Assembly (NCBI GenBank): GCA_036274495.1
Contig: DASUFP010000047.1
Coordinates: forward strand, 1 to 63,969
Length of the DNA stretch: 63,969 nt
Reading direction: 5' to 3'
From: DASUFP01 sp036274495
GTDB taxonomy: Bacteria; Bacteroidota; Bacteroidia; AKYH767-A; OLB10
Part shown: in pieces, positions 23,771 to 32,996 of the stretch
Numbering within the stretch: position 1 is the first letter of the stretch
Layout: the number at the start of each line of letters is the position of its first letter
Notes under the pieces: model-generated
Database searches by the model: none
Told to the model about the DNA's origin: nothing
What the model saw: only the letters and a program-made list of their open reading frames with translations
Translations under genes and position numbers: made by a program

Positions 23771-25834
23771 TTATTTGTTCCGGCGTTTTTTATACCTGCA
23801 AATTCCCTCATCAAGGTATTTTACATAGGTATCTATGTCAGGAGTATAGCCGCGCGGGCGGGCAAGAATTTTTCCATTGTTATCAAGCAGCACATAATAA
23901 GGCTGTGAGTTGGTCTCATATTGTGAGCGTTGCATATCGCTCCACTTGTTACCGGTAGTTCTGATTTTTTTTCCAGAGGTAGATTCGTATTGCTGGTTTC
24001 CCGGCAACTCCTTTTTATCATCCACATAAAGTGAAATTAAAATATACTCCTCCGAAAGCCTTTTGAGCACTTTCGGGTCGCTCCACACATTGTCTTCCAT
24101 CTTCCTGCAGTTCACACAGCTCCATCCGGTAAAATCTATCATTACCGGTTTGCCCTGCGCTTTTGCATAGCGCATTCCCTCATCGTAATCCTTAAAACAG
24201 GTAAGGTCATGAGGACAATCAGATGCTTTCGGATCAAGCCATTCCTTATAAAACTCCGGTGGCGGAAATCCGCTAATAAGTCGTAACGGCGCTCCCCATA
24301 TGCCGGGGATCAAATACAAGGTGAATGAGAAAATGATGACGCTGAAAACAAGCCGGGGAACCGACACATGCTTTACGTCACTGTCGTGTGAAAATTTAAG
24401 TTTACCCAGGAGATAAAATCCCCATAAGGCAAAGATGACTACCCAAAGTGCAATAAATACTTCTCTTTTCAGAAATCCCCAATGGTAGGCCAGATCGACG
24501 TTGGATAAAAATTTAAGGGAGAGAGCGAGCTCCAGGAATCCCAGACTGACCTTAACCGAGTTGAGCCAGCCACCCGATTTAGGCATTGAACTCAGCCAGG
24601 AAGGAAAGGCGGCAAACAATGCAAACGGCAAGGCCAGAGAAAGCGCAAAGCCGGTCATTCCGGCAATGGGTCCCAGGTAACTGCGGCCATGGGCCGCTTC
24701 AACCAACAAGGTGCCAATGATGGGTCCGGTGCAACTGAATGAAACGAGTGATAATGTAAAGGCCATAAAAAAGATACCGATGAGTCCGCCTCTGTCCGAA
24801 GCATGATCAGCTTTATTTACAAGCCATGAGGGTAAAACAATTTCAAATGCACCAAAAAAGGAGACAGCAAAAATGATGAAGATGATAAAGAAACCAAGAT
24901 TGAAAAAAGAATTACTGGCCATCTCATTCAAAGCATCGGAGCCAAGTGTTACCGTTACAAGAAATCCTAGGCCAACATAAATAACAATAATCGAGATGGC
25001 ATAAATAAAGGCATTCATGATTCCTTTTTCCCGTGAACCGCTGCGCTTGGTAAAAAAGCTTACGGTCATAGGGATCATCGGAAATACACAAGGCGTAAGC
25101 AACGCCAATAGTCCGCCGATAATTCCACCAAGAAATATTCCCCATATGGAATCAACATGTGTTTCTCCAATCAAATCACCGCACCCCTCTTCCAGTTCAA
25201 CAATAGGACTCCCGTCGGATGATGACAATACAGCTGTTGAAGAAGAAGTCGTATCAGTGTTTTGAACTTTTATAACAGTATCGATAGAATTTGGAACCAC
25301 CGGTGTGTCGATCACAGTTGCCTGAGGGTGATTGTCAGCTACCGGTTTTCCAATTCCGGGAACTTTAAACTGCATATCAACCATGTCGGGAGGCAAACAT
25401 TGGTGATCATCACATACCATAAATTCAACGGTCCCCTTTATAGTAATCGGTTTATCGTAAAGCAGTTTTACTTTTTGACGAAAGACAGCTTTTTTGGCAA
25501 AGAACTTCAACTGCATTTCAAAGTTCTTGTCGTAGTACTCGTGAGCCTTTCCTTCTGCAACATCGCCTATCTTTTCATATCCTGCATCCGGTTCAAAAGC
25601 AAAGGATGTTTTTATGGGACCGCCATCGGCAATGTGTTGTGAGTATAAATGCCATCCCTCATCAATGGTAGCCGTCATTAAAAGGGTAGCTTCACTACCC
25701 TCCCCCTTTTCAACTGAAAAGCTCCATTTTACAGGCTGTAAAATCTGAGCAATCGATTTAGTGGAATATAAACTAAAAATGAGCAGGGCAGCCAAACCCA
25801 TCCCTATCCCTTTAACAAATGTCTTTTTTCTCAT
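23771..25834 (-). CDS. dsbD: thiol:disulfide interchange protein DsbD
   Basis: A 687-aa inner-membrane protein that carries electrons from cytoplasmic thioredoxin to periplasmic thiol proteins. In order: signal peptide (to about residue 29); an N-terminal DsbD-alpha-like domain with the cysteine pair CDDHQC near 138-143; a linker; about eight membrane segments (about 230-525) including LLTPCVFPMIP and SFSCTGPIIG, each with a redox cysteine; and a C-terminal thioredoxin-like domain with WSCVNC near 580. The length is slightly above E. coli DsbD. A separate gene for a close copy of the N-terminal domain lies just upstream. A good TTG-N21-TACTTTTG promoter precedes it. Confidence 0.95.
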   Translation of the reverse strand: MRKKTFVKGIGMGLAALLIFSLYSTKSIAQILQPVKWSFSVEKGEGSEATLLMTATIDEGWHLYSQHIADGGPIKTSFAFEPDAGYEKIGDVAEGKAHEYYDKNFEMQLKFFAKKAVFRQKVKLLYDKPITIKGTVEFMVCDDHQCLPPDMVDMQFKVPGIGKPVADNHPQATVIDTPVVPNSIDTVIKVQNTDTTSSSTAVLSSSDGSPIVELEEGCGDLIGETHVDSIWGIFLGGIIGGLLALLTPCVFPMIPMTVSFFTKRSGSREKGIMNAFIYAISIIVIYVGLGFLVTVTLGSDALNEMASNSFFNLGFFIIFIIFAVSFFGAFEIVLPSWLVNKADHASDRGGLIGIFFMAFTLSLVSFSCTGPIIGTLLVEAAHGRSYLGPIAGMTGFALSLALPFALFAAFPSWLSSMPKSGGWLNSVKVSLGFLELALSLKFLSNVDLAYHWGFLKREVFIALWVVIFALWGFYLLGKLKFSHDSDVKHVSVPRLVFSVIIFSFTLYLIPGIWGAPLRLISGFPPPEFYKEWLDPKASDCPHDLTCFKDYDEGMRYAKAQGKPVMIDFTGWSCVNCRKMEDNVWSDPKVLKRLSEEYILISLYVDDKKELPGNQQYESTSGKKIRTTGNKWSDMQRSQYETNSQPYYVLLDNNGKILARPRGYTPDIDTYVKYLDEGICRYKKRRNK

Positions 25835-25847
25835 AAAATGTCCGACC

Positions 25848-25879
25848 CAAAAGTAAACATCCCTTTGATAATTTTACAA
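25848..25879 (-). promoter_or_regulatory. dsbD promoter
   Basis: On the minus strand TTG (25877-25879), a spacer of 21 bp and TACTTTTG (25848-25855) match the Bacteroidota -33/-7 consensus (TTG and TAnnTTTG). The ATG at 25834 is 13 bp past the box. Confidence 0.6.
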
Positions 25880-26037
25880 TTACCTTATTATCAATAACTT
25901 AAGAAAATCAATAAGTAAAATCAAAAATACAATAAACATTTATCAGATGAAGTATTTGTGACGTGTCCGTCAGCCGGGCTGCAAATGAGGTAAGGCAGCT
26001 GGTGAAAAGCCAGCCCGGTTCGTTTCTGCCGCAGCGA

Positions 26038-26520
26038 TTATTTTGATTTTTCAGGAACCAGCTCAAATGAGAGCGGCACTGTTTCGGGAGGCAAACACCG
26101 GTGGTCGTCACACACCATAAATTCGACGGTTGCCTTAATGGAAACTGTCGCACCCGGGGTGAATGAAATTTTTTGTTTAAACTCCGCTTCATGAGAAAAA
26201 TACTTCAGATCCATTTCAAAATTGGGGTCATAATAATCGATAGGATCACCTTCGGTTACTACACCATTTAAAGTATAGTTGGAAGAGGGTTCAAATACGA
26301 ATGCTGTTTTTATGGGTCCACCATCAGGAAGATCCTGCGAGTAAAGATGCCAGCCCTCTTCAATAATTGCCTTCATGGTAAGCATTGCCTCAGTTTTGCT
26401 TAGCTGTTCAACACTGCACTCCCATTTAACGGGATTTGGTGTCTGAGCCGTCAATGGACTGCAACAATAAAATATCAGAACTAAAGGAACAATTACACGA
26501 AGAGGAAGGAGCTTTCTCAT
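26038..26520 (-). CDS. stand-alone DsbD-alpha-like periplasmic domain protein
   Basis: A 160-aa exported protein with a signal peptide (VIVPLVLIFYCCSPLTAQ). Mature residues 30-155 align with the DsbD N-terminal domain of the next gene: GWHLYSQ.L.DGGPIKT.F.FEP, YYD.NFEM.LK.F, then TVEFMVCDDHRCLPPE. Identity is high enough to indicate a gene or domain duplication. The cysteine pair CDDHRC is kept, so it can probably form the disulfide. It may act as a second periplasmic electron acceptor of DsbD, or as a chaperone-like redox partner. A 203-bp gap with its own promoter-like box separates it from dsbD. Confidence 0.85.
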   Translation of the reverse strand: MRKLLPLRVIVPLVLIFYCCSPLTAQTPNPVKWECSVEQLSKTEAMLTMKAIIEEGWHLYSQDLPDGGPIKTAFVFEPSSNYTLNGVVTEGDPIDYYDPNFEMDLKYFSHEAEFKQKISFTPGATVSIKATVEFMVCDDHRCLPPETVPLSFELVPEKSK

Positions 26521-26537
26521 GGAGACGGTTTAAGTAT

Positions 26538-26545
26538 CAAATATA
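26538..26545 (-). promoter_or_regulatory. -7 box upstream of the DsbD-alpha-like gene
   Basis: The minus strand reads TATATTTG, a perfect TAnnTTTG, 17 bp before the ATG at 26520. No TTG lies at the right spacing. Confidence 0.4.
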
Positions 26546-26570
26546 CAAAAATGGTTGTTTTAATACACTT

Positions 26571-27326
26571 TTAAAACCACTGAAACAGTTCAGCGGTATC
26601 CATCCTAACATCGCCTGATGACCGGATATCTCTTTCAACTTTACCTGCCTGCATTTGCAAAATACGGCTGCCATAAGCTGCAGCATAGCGAAGATTGTGT
26701 GTCACAAGTATTGCGGTAAGTTTGTTTTGAGTGATCAATTTATCAGCCAGCTGCATAACCTGTTCAGCCGTTTTCGGATCAAGTGCTGCTGTAGGTTCAT
26801 CGAGCAAAAGCACTTTGCAATCGGCCATTGTTGCCATAAGTAATGTTAATGCCTGCCGCTGTCCGCCCGAAAGCGTTCCGACAAGTTTGTTCAAGTCCTT
26901 TTCAAGTCCCAGTCCGATTGCTGAAAGATGTTCTCTTACTTTGTTTTTAAATGTTTTTGTTACACCCAGTTTAAGTTTTTTGGATTGCGTTCGCAAGGCA
27001 GCGATTCTGAAATTATCCGCTATACTCAAATCGGGAGCAGTGCCCGCCAACGGATCCTGAAAGACACGCGCGACAAACGAACTTCTGTAATGTTCGGGTT
27101 GTCCGGTAACATCAACATTATTTATAAACAAATTCCCGGAATCAACTGATATGCTTCCGGCTACAGCATTGAGCAACGTAGATTTACCTGATCCGTTAGC
27201 CCCTACAACAACAACAAACTCTCCGTCACCTATTTCAAGCGAAACATCATCCAATGCAATTGTCTCGCCCGGTGTGTTCCTGCTATAGGTTTTTGAAATA
27301 TGATTGATCCTTATCATGACTTTCAT
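26571..27326 (-). CDS. ABC transporter ATP-binding protein
   Basis: A 251-aa ABC ATPase: Walker A GANGSGKSTLL near residue 42, Q-loop in ARVFQDPLAGTAP, signature LSGGQRQALTLL near 153, Walker B VLLLDEPTAALD, and H-loop LVTHNLRYA. Its start overlaps the stop of the upstream fused binding-protein/permease gene by 4 bp (ATGA type), so the two form one transporter. The substrate is unknown. The partner's ABC_sub_bind-type domain is known from tryptophan- or thiamine-related and other uncharacterised importers. Confidence 0.93.
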   Translation of the reverse strand: MKVMIRINHISKTYSRNTPGETIALDDVSLEIGDGEFVVVVGANGSGKSTLLNAVAGSISVDSGNLFINNVDVTGQPEHYRSSFVARVFQDPLAGTAPDLSIADNFRIAALRTQSKKLKLGVTKTFKNKVREHLSAIGLGLEKDLNKLVGTLSGGQRQALTLLMATMADCKVLLLDEPTAALDPKTAEQVMQLADKLITQNKLTAILVTHNLRYAAAYGSRILQMQAGKVERDIRSSGDVRMDTAELFQWF

Positions 27327-29164
27327 TGCCTGAATGCAACCACAAACAATACAACGAATGCAGTTACCAGTTTAAGATAATTGGGATCGAGTCCTAAGGT
27401 AAGCACCCAGGCAAGAATGAATCTGAACAAAAGGCTTCCGATGATTACACAACCTATTACGATCCATGTTTTTGAAGATTTGAATACACTCAACAGCGAC
27501 TCACCAAGCATAACAGCTGCCAGTCCTGATATCACAATGCCAATTCCCATGTTAATATCGGCATACAACTGAAAACGGGTTACCAGGTATCCGCTCACCG
27601 CGGTGAGCGCATTAGCAATTGCAAGTCCGATAACTTTCATCCTATCCGTATTCACCCCATTTGCCCTGACCATTCGTTCACTGTTTCCTGTGGCTCTCAT
27701 GGACAATCCGAAATCGGTGCGAAGCAACCATGTAATCAACACGCCGGTTGCGACTGCAAATCCCAACATTGTTATTAGGTTGCCTGCATTTCCGTCATCC
27801 GAAATCCCGCTGCTACCCGGAAGGGGAATATTAGAGCGGCCCATAACAATCAGATTAACTGAATAAAGTGCCGTCATAACCAAAATACCCGCAAGCAGCG
27901 GATGTACTTTTAACCTTGTGTGAATAAATCCTGTGGCCATACCGGCACACATACCCGCAAAAATTACCAAAGGCAGCACCGCAATGGTATTCCATCCGGA
28001 CAAAAGCAAAATTGCTGTAACTGCCGCACCTAACGTATAGCTGCCATCAGTTGTAATATCAGGTATATTAAAAATCCGCAGCGTAATATATATACCTAAA
28101 GCCATCGGTACAAATGCTAAACCAAGCAACAAGGCTGTCAGGTAAAATGAATGCGTACTTTTAACATCAGACGATGCCACCCTCATGTCTGTGCCGATAC
28201 CAAATTTTGCCGCAGCTTTTTTATTGACCAGGTGCTTGCGGATTTTCACCATTTCAGGAGGAGGAATAAACGTTTTCCCCTCCTTAAGGTAATGAGCAGC
28301 CAATACACCGCTCTGGTATCCCCACTGATAAAAATCGGCACCATAAGAAGCAACAGCTCCCCGGTTGACCAATCCCGACTCTGAGGTAAAAACAGGAACT
28401 CCCGACCTGTTGCATGCTGTAACAATTGTTTCAAAAGCGGCGAAAATCACATTATCGGGCAAGGCAAAAAAGACATCCGGTTTTTTTTGAAGCAGCGCTT
28501 CGGTTACCAGCTGTGCATCAGCTGAGCTGCTGACCGGTAACACTTGCAGTTGAATTCCCAAAGCCTTACACTGTTTTTCAAGCATGTCAAAAGCATCACG
28601 CGATTGTGGTTCACTTTGATTATAAATAGTACCGATACTTTTTATCCGGGGTATCATTTTTTTTATGTCGGTAACCGAAACACCTATGTAATCGAGCGTT
28701 TCATATACTCCCGAAAGATTTGCCGGTGCCTTGCCGGAACTATCGGTAAGTCCTGCCAGATCGGGACGCGGCGAGACCATCATGAAGACGGGAATGCGGG
28801 AAGTTTTCTTAACTGCAGTGATGGTAGGCAATGTTAAATTGGTTGCCAGCAAATCAGGATTTTGGGATATCAGCAAATCGCAGGCTTGTCCAAGGGTAGG
28901 GATATCGCCCTGGGCATTGATGTAACTCACCTCCAAGGTTGAATCCGATTCCGAAAAACCACTGTCGCGAAGTGCTTGCATAAAACCAAGGTGCGCCTGT
29001 TCCACTGTGGCGTCCTGGACAAAATCAAGAAATCCGATCTTAGGGACAGGCGTATTCAATTGCTGCGCACCGGCAGAACTAAATATTAAAACCAGCAGAT
29101 GAAGACCAACCAGCCGGTAACTAAAAATTGATTTGAAACGGTGCGCCGGTCTGATAGTCATCAT
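27323..29164 (-). CDS. ABC importer: substrate-binding protein fused to permease
   Basis: A 613-aa protein with signal peptide (LHLLVLIFSSAGA), then a periplasmic ABC_sub_bind-type domain (about residues 40-320: PKIGFLDFVQDATVEQAHLGF, DLLATNLTLPTITAVKKT, GVPVFTSESGLVNRGAVASY), then about eight or nine membrane helices of a BPD_transp_2-type permease (about 345-610, with SDVKSTHSFYL, TDGSYTLGAA and GLAAVMLGES). Binding protein and permease are normally separate genes. Here the receptor is tethered to the channel, so local receptor supply is built in. The next gene encodes the ATPase. The ligand is probably a small amine, amino acid or nucleobase-type molecule, but this cannot be told from sequence. 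Confidence 0.88.
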   Translation of the reverse strand: MMTIRPAHRFKSIFSYRLVGLHLLVLIFSSAGAQQLNTPVPKIGFLDFVQDATVEQAHLGFMQALRDSGFSESDSTLEVSYINAQGDIPTLGQACDLLISQNPDLLATNLTLPTITAVKKTSRIPVFMMVSPRPDLAGLTDSSGKAPANLSGVYETLDYIGVSVTDIKKMIPRIKSIGTIYNQSEPQSRDAFDMLEKQCKALGIQLQVLPVSSSADAQLVTEALLQKKPDVFFALPDNVIFAAFETIVTACNRSGVPVFTSESGLVNRGAVASYGADFYQWGYQSGVLAAHYLKEGKTFIPPPEMVKIRKHLVNKKAAAKFGIGTDMRVASSDVKSTHSFYLTALLLGLAFVPMALGIYITLRIFNIPDITTDGSYTLGAAVTAILLLSGWNTIAVLPLVIFAGMCAGMATGFIHTRLKVHPLLAGILVMTALYSVNLIVMGRSNIPLPGSSGISDDGNAGNLITMLGFAVATGVLITWLLRTDFGLSMRATGNSERMVRANGVNTDRMKVIGLAIANALTAVSGYLVTRFQLYADINMGIGIVISGLAAVMLGESLLSVFKSSKTWIVIGCVIIGSLLFRFILAWVLTLGLDPNYLKLVTAFVVLFVVAFRQ

Positions 29165-29276
29165 TCATTCAGAAAAAGGATGCCGATATTCAACTTGAGA
29201 TAAAATAAGACAATCGGAAAAATAAATGTAAAAGGATTTGTTGGTCATATCCGCAATTAACGTCGGCCGGAATTTA

Positions 29277-30065
29277 TTACCAAGATCCGCCGGCACCGCC
29301 ACCGCCGAAACTACCGCCGCCGAAACCTCCAAAACCTCCGCCGCCACTGCTTCCCCCACTTCCCCATCCGCCGCCTGAAAACCCTCCCCACGATCCATGA
29401 TGTGTGCGGCGTGCCTGATTCAAAAGCTGCCATGCCACCCAATAGGGAATGCTGTTGGCCGCTGCGTATTTTTTGACCGATTTGTGTTTGGCAATTGAAA
29501 AAAGGAAAATGAAAAGTGCCATTAATCCGAATATGATAAACAAAGGAACCTTGTCATTTTCAGAAGTTGTCTCATCGGCCGTGTACTCCCCTGCAGCTAA
29601 CCTGATAATACTATCAGTTGCCTTATCAAGTCCCTCATAATATTGTCCTGCCCTGAAAGCCGGCTTAATATCTGTTTCGATGATGCGTTTAACCAATCCA
29701 TCCGGCATAGCCCCTTCCATACCATAACCTGTAGGAATAAATATTTGATGATCATCCTTTGCGATGAAAATGAGAACACCATTATTTTTCCCCTTTTTCC
29801 CGATGCCCCAGTGTTCTCCCAAAGAAATTGCATAATCATCAATCGGGTACCCATCCAGGGTACTTATCATTACAATGGCAATTTCTGTTGAAGTAGAATC
29901 GTTATAAGCGTTCAATTTCCGCTCCAGCATTCCGGCCTCTTCAGCAGAAAGCGTCCCGGTAAAATCATTAACCAGTCGGGGAGGATCAGGGCGGGGAGGA
30001 AAATCCTGTGCATGAGCCGAAAGGAGTCCTGTTAATAAAACAAAAATTATAATCAGATTCCTCAT
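29277..30065 (-). CDS. TPM-domain membrane protein with Gly/Ser-rich tail (YgcG-like)
   Basis: A 262-aa protein with signal peptide (IIIFVLLTGLLSAHAQ), a TPM domain (about residues 28-160: VNDFTGTLSAEEAGMLE, IAIVMISTLDGYPIDDYA, GVLIFIAKDDHQIFIPTGYG), one membrane helix (about 180-200), and a Gly/Ser-rich C-terminus ending in a tryptophan. TPM proteins occur with LemA in many bacteria; phosphatase activity is described for plant members, and a membrane or photosystem quality-control role was suggested. It overlaps the preceding TPM gene by 4 bp and is the third gene of the lemA operon. Confidence 0.9.
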   Translation of the reverse strand: MRNLIIIFVLLTGLLSAHAQDFPPRPDPPRLVNDFTGTLSAEEAGMLERKLNAYNDSTSTEIAIVMISTLDGYPIDDYAISLGEHWGIGKKGKNNGVLIFIAKDDHQIFIPTGYGMEGAMPDGLVKRIIETDIKPAFRAGQYYEGLDKATDSIIRLAAGEYTADETTSENDKVPLFIIFGLMALFIFLFSIAKHKSVKKYAAANSIPYWVAWQLLNQARRTHHGSWGGFSGGGWGSGGSSGGGGFGGFGGGSFGGGGAGGSW

Positions 30066-30499
30066 TTTCCGAATACCATGTCGTCAGGAAGTTCGTTAAC
30101 ATCCGATTTTTGAAAAGGGAAATAAGTTGCTAGTGCGTTTCCGGCAGCTTCAATGGCCCCGACAATGCCGTCGGTTAATTTTCCCTGTGTAAAATGGTGA
30201 TGCATCGCAGCACGGATTTCGTCCCAAAAATCATCTCCCACCTTTTTATGAATGCCTGAGTCGCCGATAACCGCAAATTTTTTGTCGACAAAAGCAAGAT
30301 AAATCAGTACCCCATTTCGGGCTGCTGTTTTATCCATTCCCAGTTGGTTAAATACAAACGCTGCTCTGTCAAGGGGCGAATCAGAGGTCTGATCCTCCAC
30401 AAAAACGCGTATTTCGCCCGAAGTCATGCGTTCGGCACGACCTACCGCTTCTTTAATTCTGGCACGGTCGTTATCGGAAAATGCCTTCAGTGCTTTCAA
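30062..30499 (-). CDS. TPM-domain protein
   Basis: A 145-aa TPM-domain protein without signal peptide or membrane helix (SDNDRARIKEAVGRAE, GEIRVFVEDQ, ARNGVLIYLAFVDKKFAVIGD, GIHKKVGDDFWDEI). It is shorter than its neighbour, with which it shares the TPM pattern (GVLI, then I.GD.GI or PTGYG), so the operon holds two diverged TPM paralogues, one soluble and one membrane-bound. It lies 4 bp from lemA upstream and overlaps the next gene by 4 bp, so it is translated in a tight operon. Confidence 0.9.
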   Translation of the reverse strand: MKALKAFSDNDRARIKEAVGRAERMTSGEIRVFVEDQTSDSPLDRAAFVFNQLGMDKTAARNGVLIYLAFVDKKFAVIGDSGIHKKVGDDFWDEIRAAMHHHFTQGKLTDGIVGAIEAAGNALATYFPFQKSDVNELPDDMVFGK

Positions 30500-30503
30500 T
30501 AAA

Positions 30504-31091
30504 TCAGAATTTTACTTCAGGTGCTTTAGATGCTGCTGCGTCGGCTTCAAAATAGGTTTTAGCAGTAAATCCGAACATGCCTGCCAGTATATTTCGCGGG
30601 AAGGTCTTAATGTAAGTATTGTAATCCTGAACGGTTTCATTGTATTTATTGCGGGCAACCTTTATTCTGTTCTCTGTTCCGGCAAGTTCAGCCTGTAATT
30701 CCAGAAAATTTTGATTGGCTTTTAAATCAGGATACTGCTCCACTGTAACCAGCAAACGGCTTAAAGCGCCACTCAGCTGACCCTGTGCTGCCTGAAAATT
30801 TTTCAATGACTCTTCTGTCAGGTTTGCCGGGTCAATTTTTACCTGAGTTGCAGCCGCACGTGCCTCTATAACCGCTGTGAGAGTCGATTTTTCGAAATCA
30901 GCATAACCCTTCACTGTATTTACCAGATTGGGAATAAGATCAAGCCTGCGCTGATAGTCTGATTCCACATCCTGCCAGGCACGGGTAACATTTTCCCCCT
31001 TGGAGACCATATTATTGTATGAACCGGCAAAAAAGTTATAAATAACAATGACCAATATTACTATCAGTCCGATCCAGATGAGTTTTTTCAT
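30504..31091 (-). CDS. lemA: LemA family protein
   Basis: A 195-aa protein with one N-terminal membrane helix (LIWIGLIVILVIVIYNFFAG) and the LemA domain: MVSKGENVTRAWQDVESDYQRR, LIPNLVNTVKGYADFEKSTL, and a late YNTYIKTFPRNILAGMFGF. LemA proteins are membrane-anchored helical bundles of poorly known function, usually found with TPM/YgcG-type proteins as here. It is the first gene of the lemA-TPM-TPM operon, with a TATATTTG promoter box 23 bp upstream. Confidence 0.94.
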   Translation of the reverse strand: MKKLIWIGLIVILVIVIYNFFAGSYNNMVSKGENVTRAWQDVESDYQRRLDLIPNLVNTVKGYADFEKSTLTAVIEARAAATQVKIDPANLTEESLKNFQAAQGQLSGALSRLLVTVEQYPDLKANQNFLELQAELAGTENRIKVARNKYNETVQDYNTYIKTFPRNILAGMFGFTAKTYFEADAAASKAPEVKF

Positions 31092-31113
31092 AGGTTTATA
31101 TGTTTAAGAGCAT

Positions 31114-31121
31114 CAAATATA
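31114..31121 (-). promoter_or_regulatory. -7 box of the lemA operon
   Basis: The minus strand reads TATATTTG, a full match to TAnnTTTG, between the 31133 gene and lemA. A TTG lies 25 bp upstream, slightly wider than usual. Confidence 0.4.
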
Positions 31122-31132
31122 GCAAACAGCAT

Positions 31133-31630
31133 TTAATTTCCGGCATCAAGCGGCGGAAGTTGCTCAGTAATAACACGCACCAGTTCCTCCGGTTTGTTGG
31201 TTCCGATAATATAATTCAATCCGTCTCTGTCAGTAAGTTTAACGGCTTCCCTGCTGCCGGTATAAAACTTTATGACTCCGTCAACATGTAGATTATAAAC
31301 AGGATTATTGATGATATAAGTACTATACTTCACCCGTTCAGCAGATACCAGCGTGTCAATTTGTATTTTAACTTTCCGGGTCCCAAGTACACCTGTGAGA
31401 ATAATATAACCCTGATATACCACCGTGTGCAGGTGGGTGACAAACAACAAAATGACGGAAATAACAAGAATCGCCACTCCAAGAAAGAAAAGCAGATCGC
31501 CGTTTTGTTCGGGCAACTCAGTATAAAAGTATACGATAAAACAGACAAGCGACAAAAAAATGCGCAGCGTCAACGTGTGTTTGTTGGCACCAATAAATTG
31601 TCTTTCTTCAAATAACAGTTGATTATCCAT
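31133..31630 (-). CDS. small membrane protein with PH-like domain
   Basis: A 165-aa protein with two adjacent membrane helices (about residues 20-37 and 47-66: LRIFLSLVCFIVYFY, LLFFLGVAILVISVILLFVTH) and a soluble C-terminal beta-rich domain (residues 68-165) that resembles bacterial PH domains (YQGYIILTGVLGTRKVKIQI, then GVIKFYTGS). Its start overlaps the 3' end of tilS by 8 bp, so it is coupled to it. I recognise no specific function. Confidence 0.7.
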   Translation of the reverse strand: MDNQLLFEERQFIGANKHTLTLRIFLSLVCFIVYFYTELPEQNGDLLFFLGVAILVISVILLFVTHLHTVVYQGYIILTGVLGTRKVKIQIDTLVSAERVKYSTYIINNPVYNLHVDGVIKFYTGSREAVKLTDRDGLNYIIGTNKPEELVRVITEQLPPLDAGN

Positions 31631-32996
31631 GAAATGAATCGTTCGTTTTAAATTTAATTCTGATTGCCTTTCTCGTAGATGCTGTTAATTTGAACCGGTT
31701 ATCAATGCGGTATCCTGCCAGCCAAATAATATTACCTCCGGATAAAAGCAAATATAATTCATCTTTCTGCTGGTTGTTAAGTTTGGCATCAGTAATAAAA
31801 TCACTTACCAGCCTGCTGCCGGTCATACCCAGGGGCCTGAACCGGTCTCCCCGGTGCCAGGGACGCAATACCAGCGGCCACTTCACCAGTTTGGCATCCA
31901 GATAGGCTGTATTTAAATCGTTAAAGTCCGGTAATTTATCCAGACTGCTTCCTTCAGGAATGACTATCTGCTCAATTATGAACATGCCCACCGGTGTTTT
32001 TATGGTTCGCTGATGCGCCGAAACGCTTATTTCAGGCAACTCCCGTGCAGCACCCCGTTTGCCAATAACGACCCTGCCGCGTTCAAGTACCGCCTCAAAA
32101 TCTTCGCTTCTGAACCTGGATCCTACAACCTTCGTCTCAATACCGTCAGCCATCTGATAGCAGACCTCACCATTAAAACCAAAGTCCTTGAGCAGTTCAA
32201 AGAGTAACGCCCTAAGCACCCCCCCACCTGTTAATCCCGTAGTGGTCAAAATGGCACGTCCCGTTTTAGCGTCGTACTTCATGAAATCGCCTTTGATCTT
32301 CGAGATATATTCGGCAATCAACTCCTCATAATCACTGATGATTCCGGTATTTTTTAAAAACGCTTCAGCAACTCCCGGGTTTATCGACTGCAGTACTGGC
32401 ATAACTTTCCTGCGTAGTTTGTTCCGGGTATAATAATCACTGTTGTTGGAACTGTCGTCGCGCCACTTTAGCCTATGTTGTTCCGCATAACTTTCGATTT
32501 GCAATCGGGTGGCAAATAAAAGCGGTCTTATAATTTTTCCGGATTTAGGAAGTATACCGTGAAGACCCGCCAGTCCTGTTCCGCGAACAAGGTGGAGTAA
32601 AACTGTCTCAGCTAAATCATCAGCATGGTGACCGGTTGCAATGGCCTGCAACTTGTGCTCTTTTATCAAAGTGTCAAACCAGCTGTATCTCAATTTTCTG
32701 GCCGCTTCCTGTATACCTAAGCCGTTATCATGAGCAAACGTTTTCGTGTTGAATGATTTTTCAAAAAATGGTACACCAAATTTTGCCGCCATCCTTTTGA
32801 CAAATAAACGATCATTGGCAGACTCTTTCCCTCTAAGCTTAAAATTGCAATGTGCAACGGCGAACGGGATGCCTGCAGCATAGATCAGATGCATTAACAC
32901 GATGGAATCAATCCCGCCACTTACGGCTACCAGAACAGGTTTGTTGCCTTGCAGCAGTTTGTGCTTTCTGATATAGGATCGGAACAATTCAACCAT
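31623..32996 (-). CDS. tilS: tRNA(Ile)-lysidine synthase
   Basis: A 457-aa N-type ATP pyrophosphatase that attaches lysine to C34 of tRNA-Ile(CAU). The PP-loop motif is SGGIDSIVLMHL, followed by ATGHHADDLAETVLLHLVRG and GLAGLHGI, then the TilS substrate-binding and C-terminal domains (WRDDSSNNSDYYTRNKLRR; later RPWHRGDRFRPLGM). I choose the ATG at 32996 (MVELF), which overlaps the pabB stop by 8 bp. The ORF is open to another ATG at 33026 with a 38-bp overlap. TilS is essential for reading AUA codons. Confidence 0.94.
   Translation of the reverse strand: MVELFRSYIRKHKLLQGNKPVLVAVSGGIDSIVLMHLIYAAGIPFAVAHCNFKLRGKESANDRLFVKRMAAKFGVPFFEKSFNTKTFAHDNGLGIQEAARKLRYSWFDTLIKEHKLQAIATGHHADDLAETVLLHLVRGTGLAGLHGILPKSGKIIRPLLFATRLQIESYAEQHRLKWRDDSSNNSDYYTRNKLRRKVMPVLQSINPGVAEAFLKNTGIISDYEELIAEYISKIKGDFMKYDAKTGRAILTTTGLTGGGVLRALLFELLKDFGFNGEVCYQMADGIETKVVGSRFRSEDFEAVLERGRVVIGKRGAARELPEISVSAHQRTIKTPVGMFIIEQIVIPEGSSLDKLPDFNDLNTAYLDAKLVKWPLVLRPWHRGDRFRPLGMTGSRLVSDFITDAKLNNQQKDELYLLLSGGNIIWLAGYRIDNRFKLTASTRKAIRIKFKTNDSFHG

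Noticed and set aside
25974..26018. CCGGGCTG/CAGCCCGG pairing before the DsbD-alpha-like gene's end as a terminator or switch
   Set aside because: The arms are 29 bases apart with a competing inner stem, and no T run follows on either strand; too weak to annotate.
29277..29380. Gly/Ser-rich end of the TPM protein as a DNA tandem repeat
   Set aside because: The repetition comes from the protein's low-complexity tail, which is common in YgcG-like proteins; no exact DNA unit repeats.
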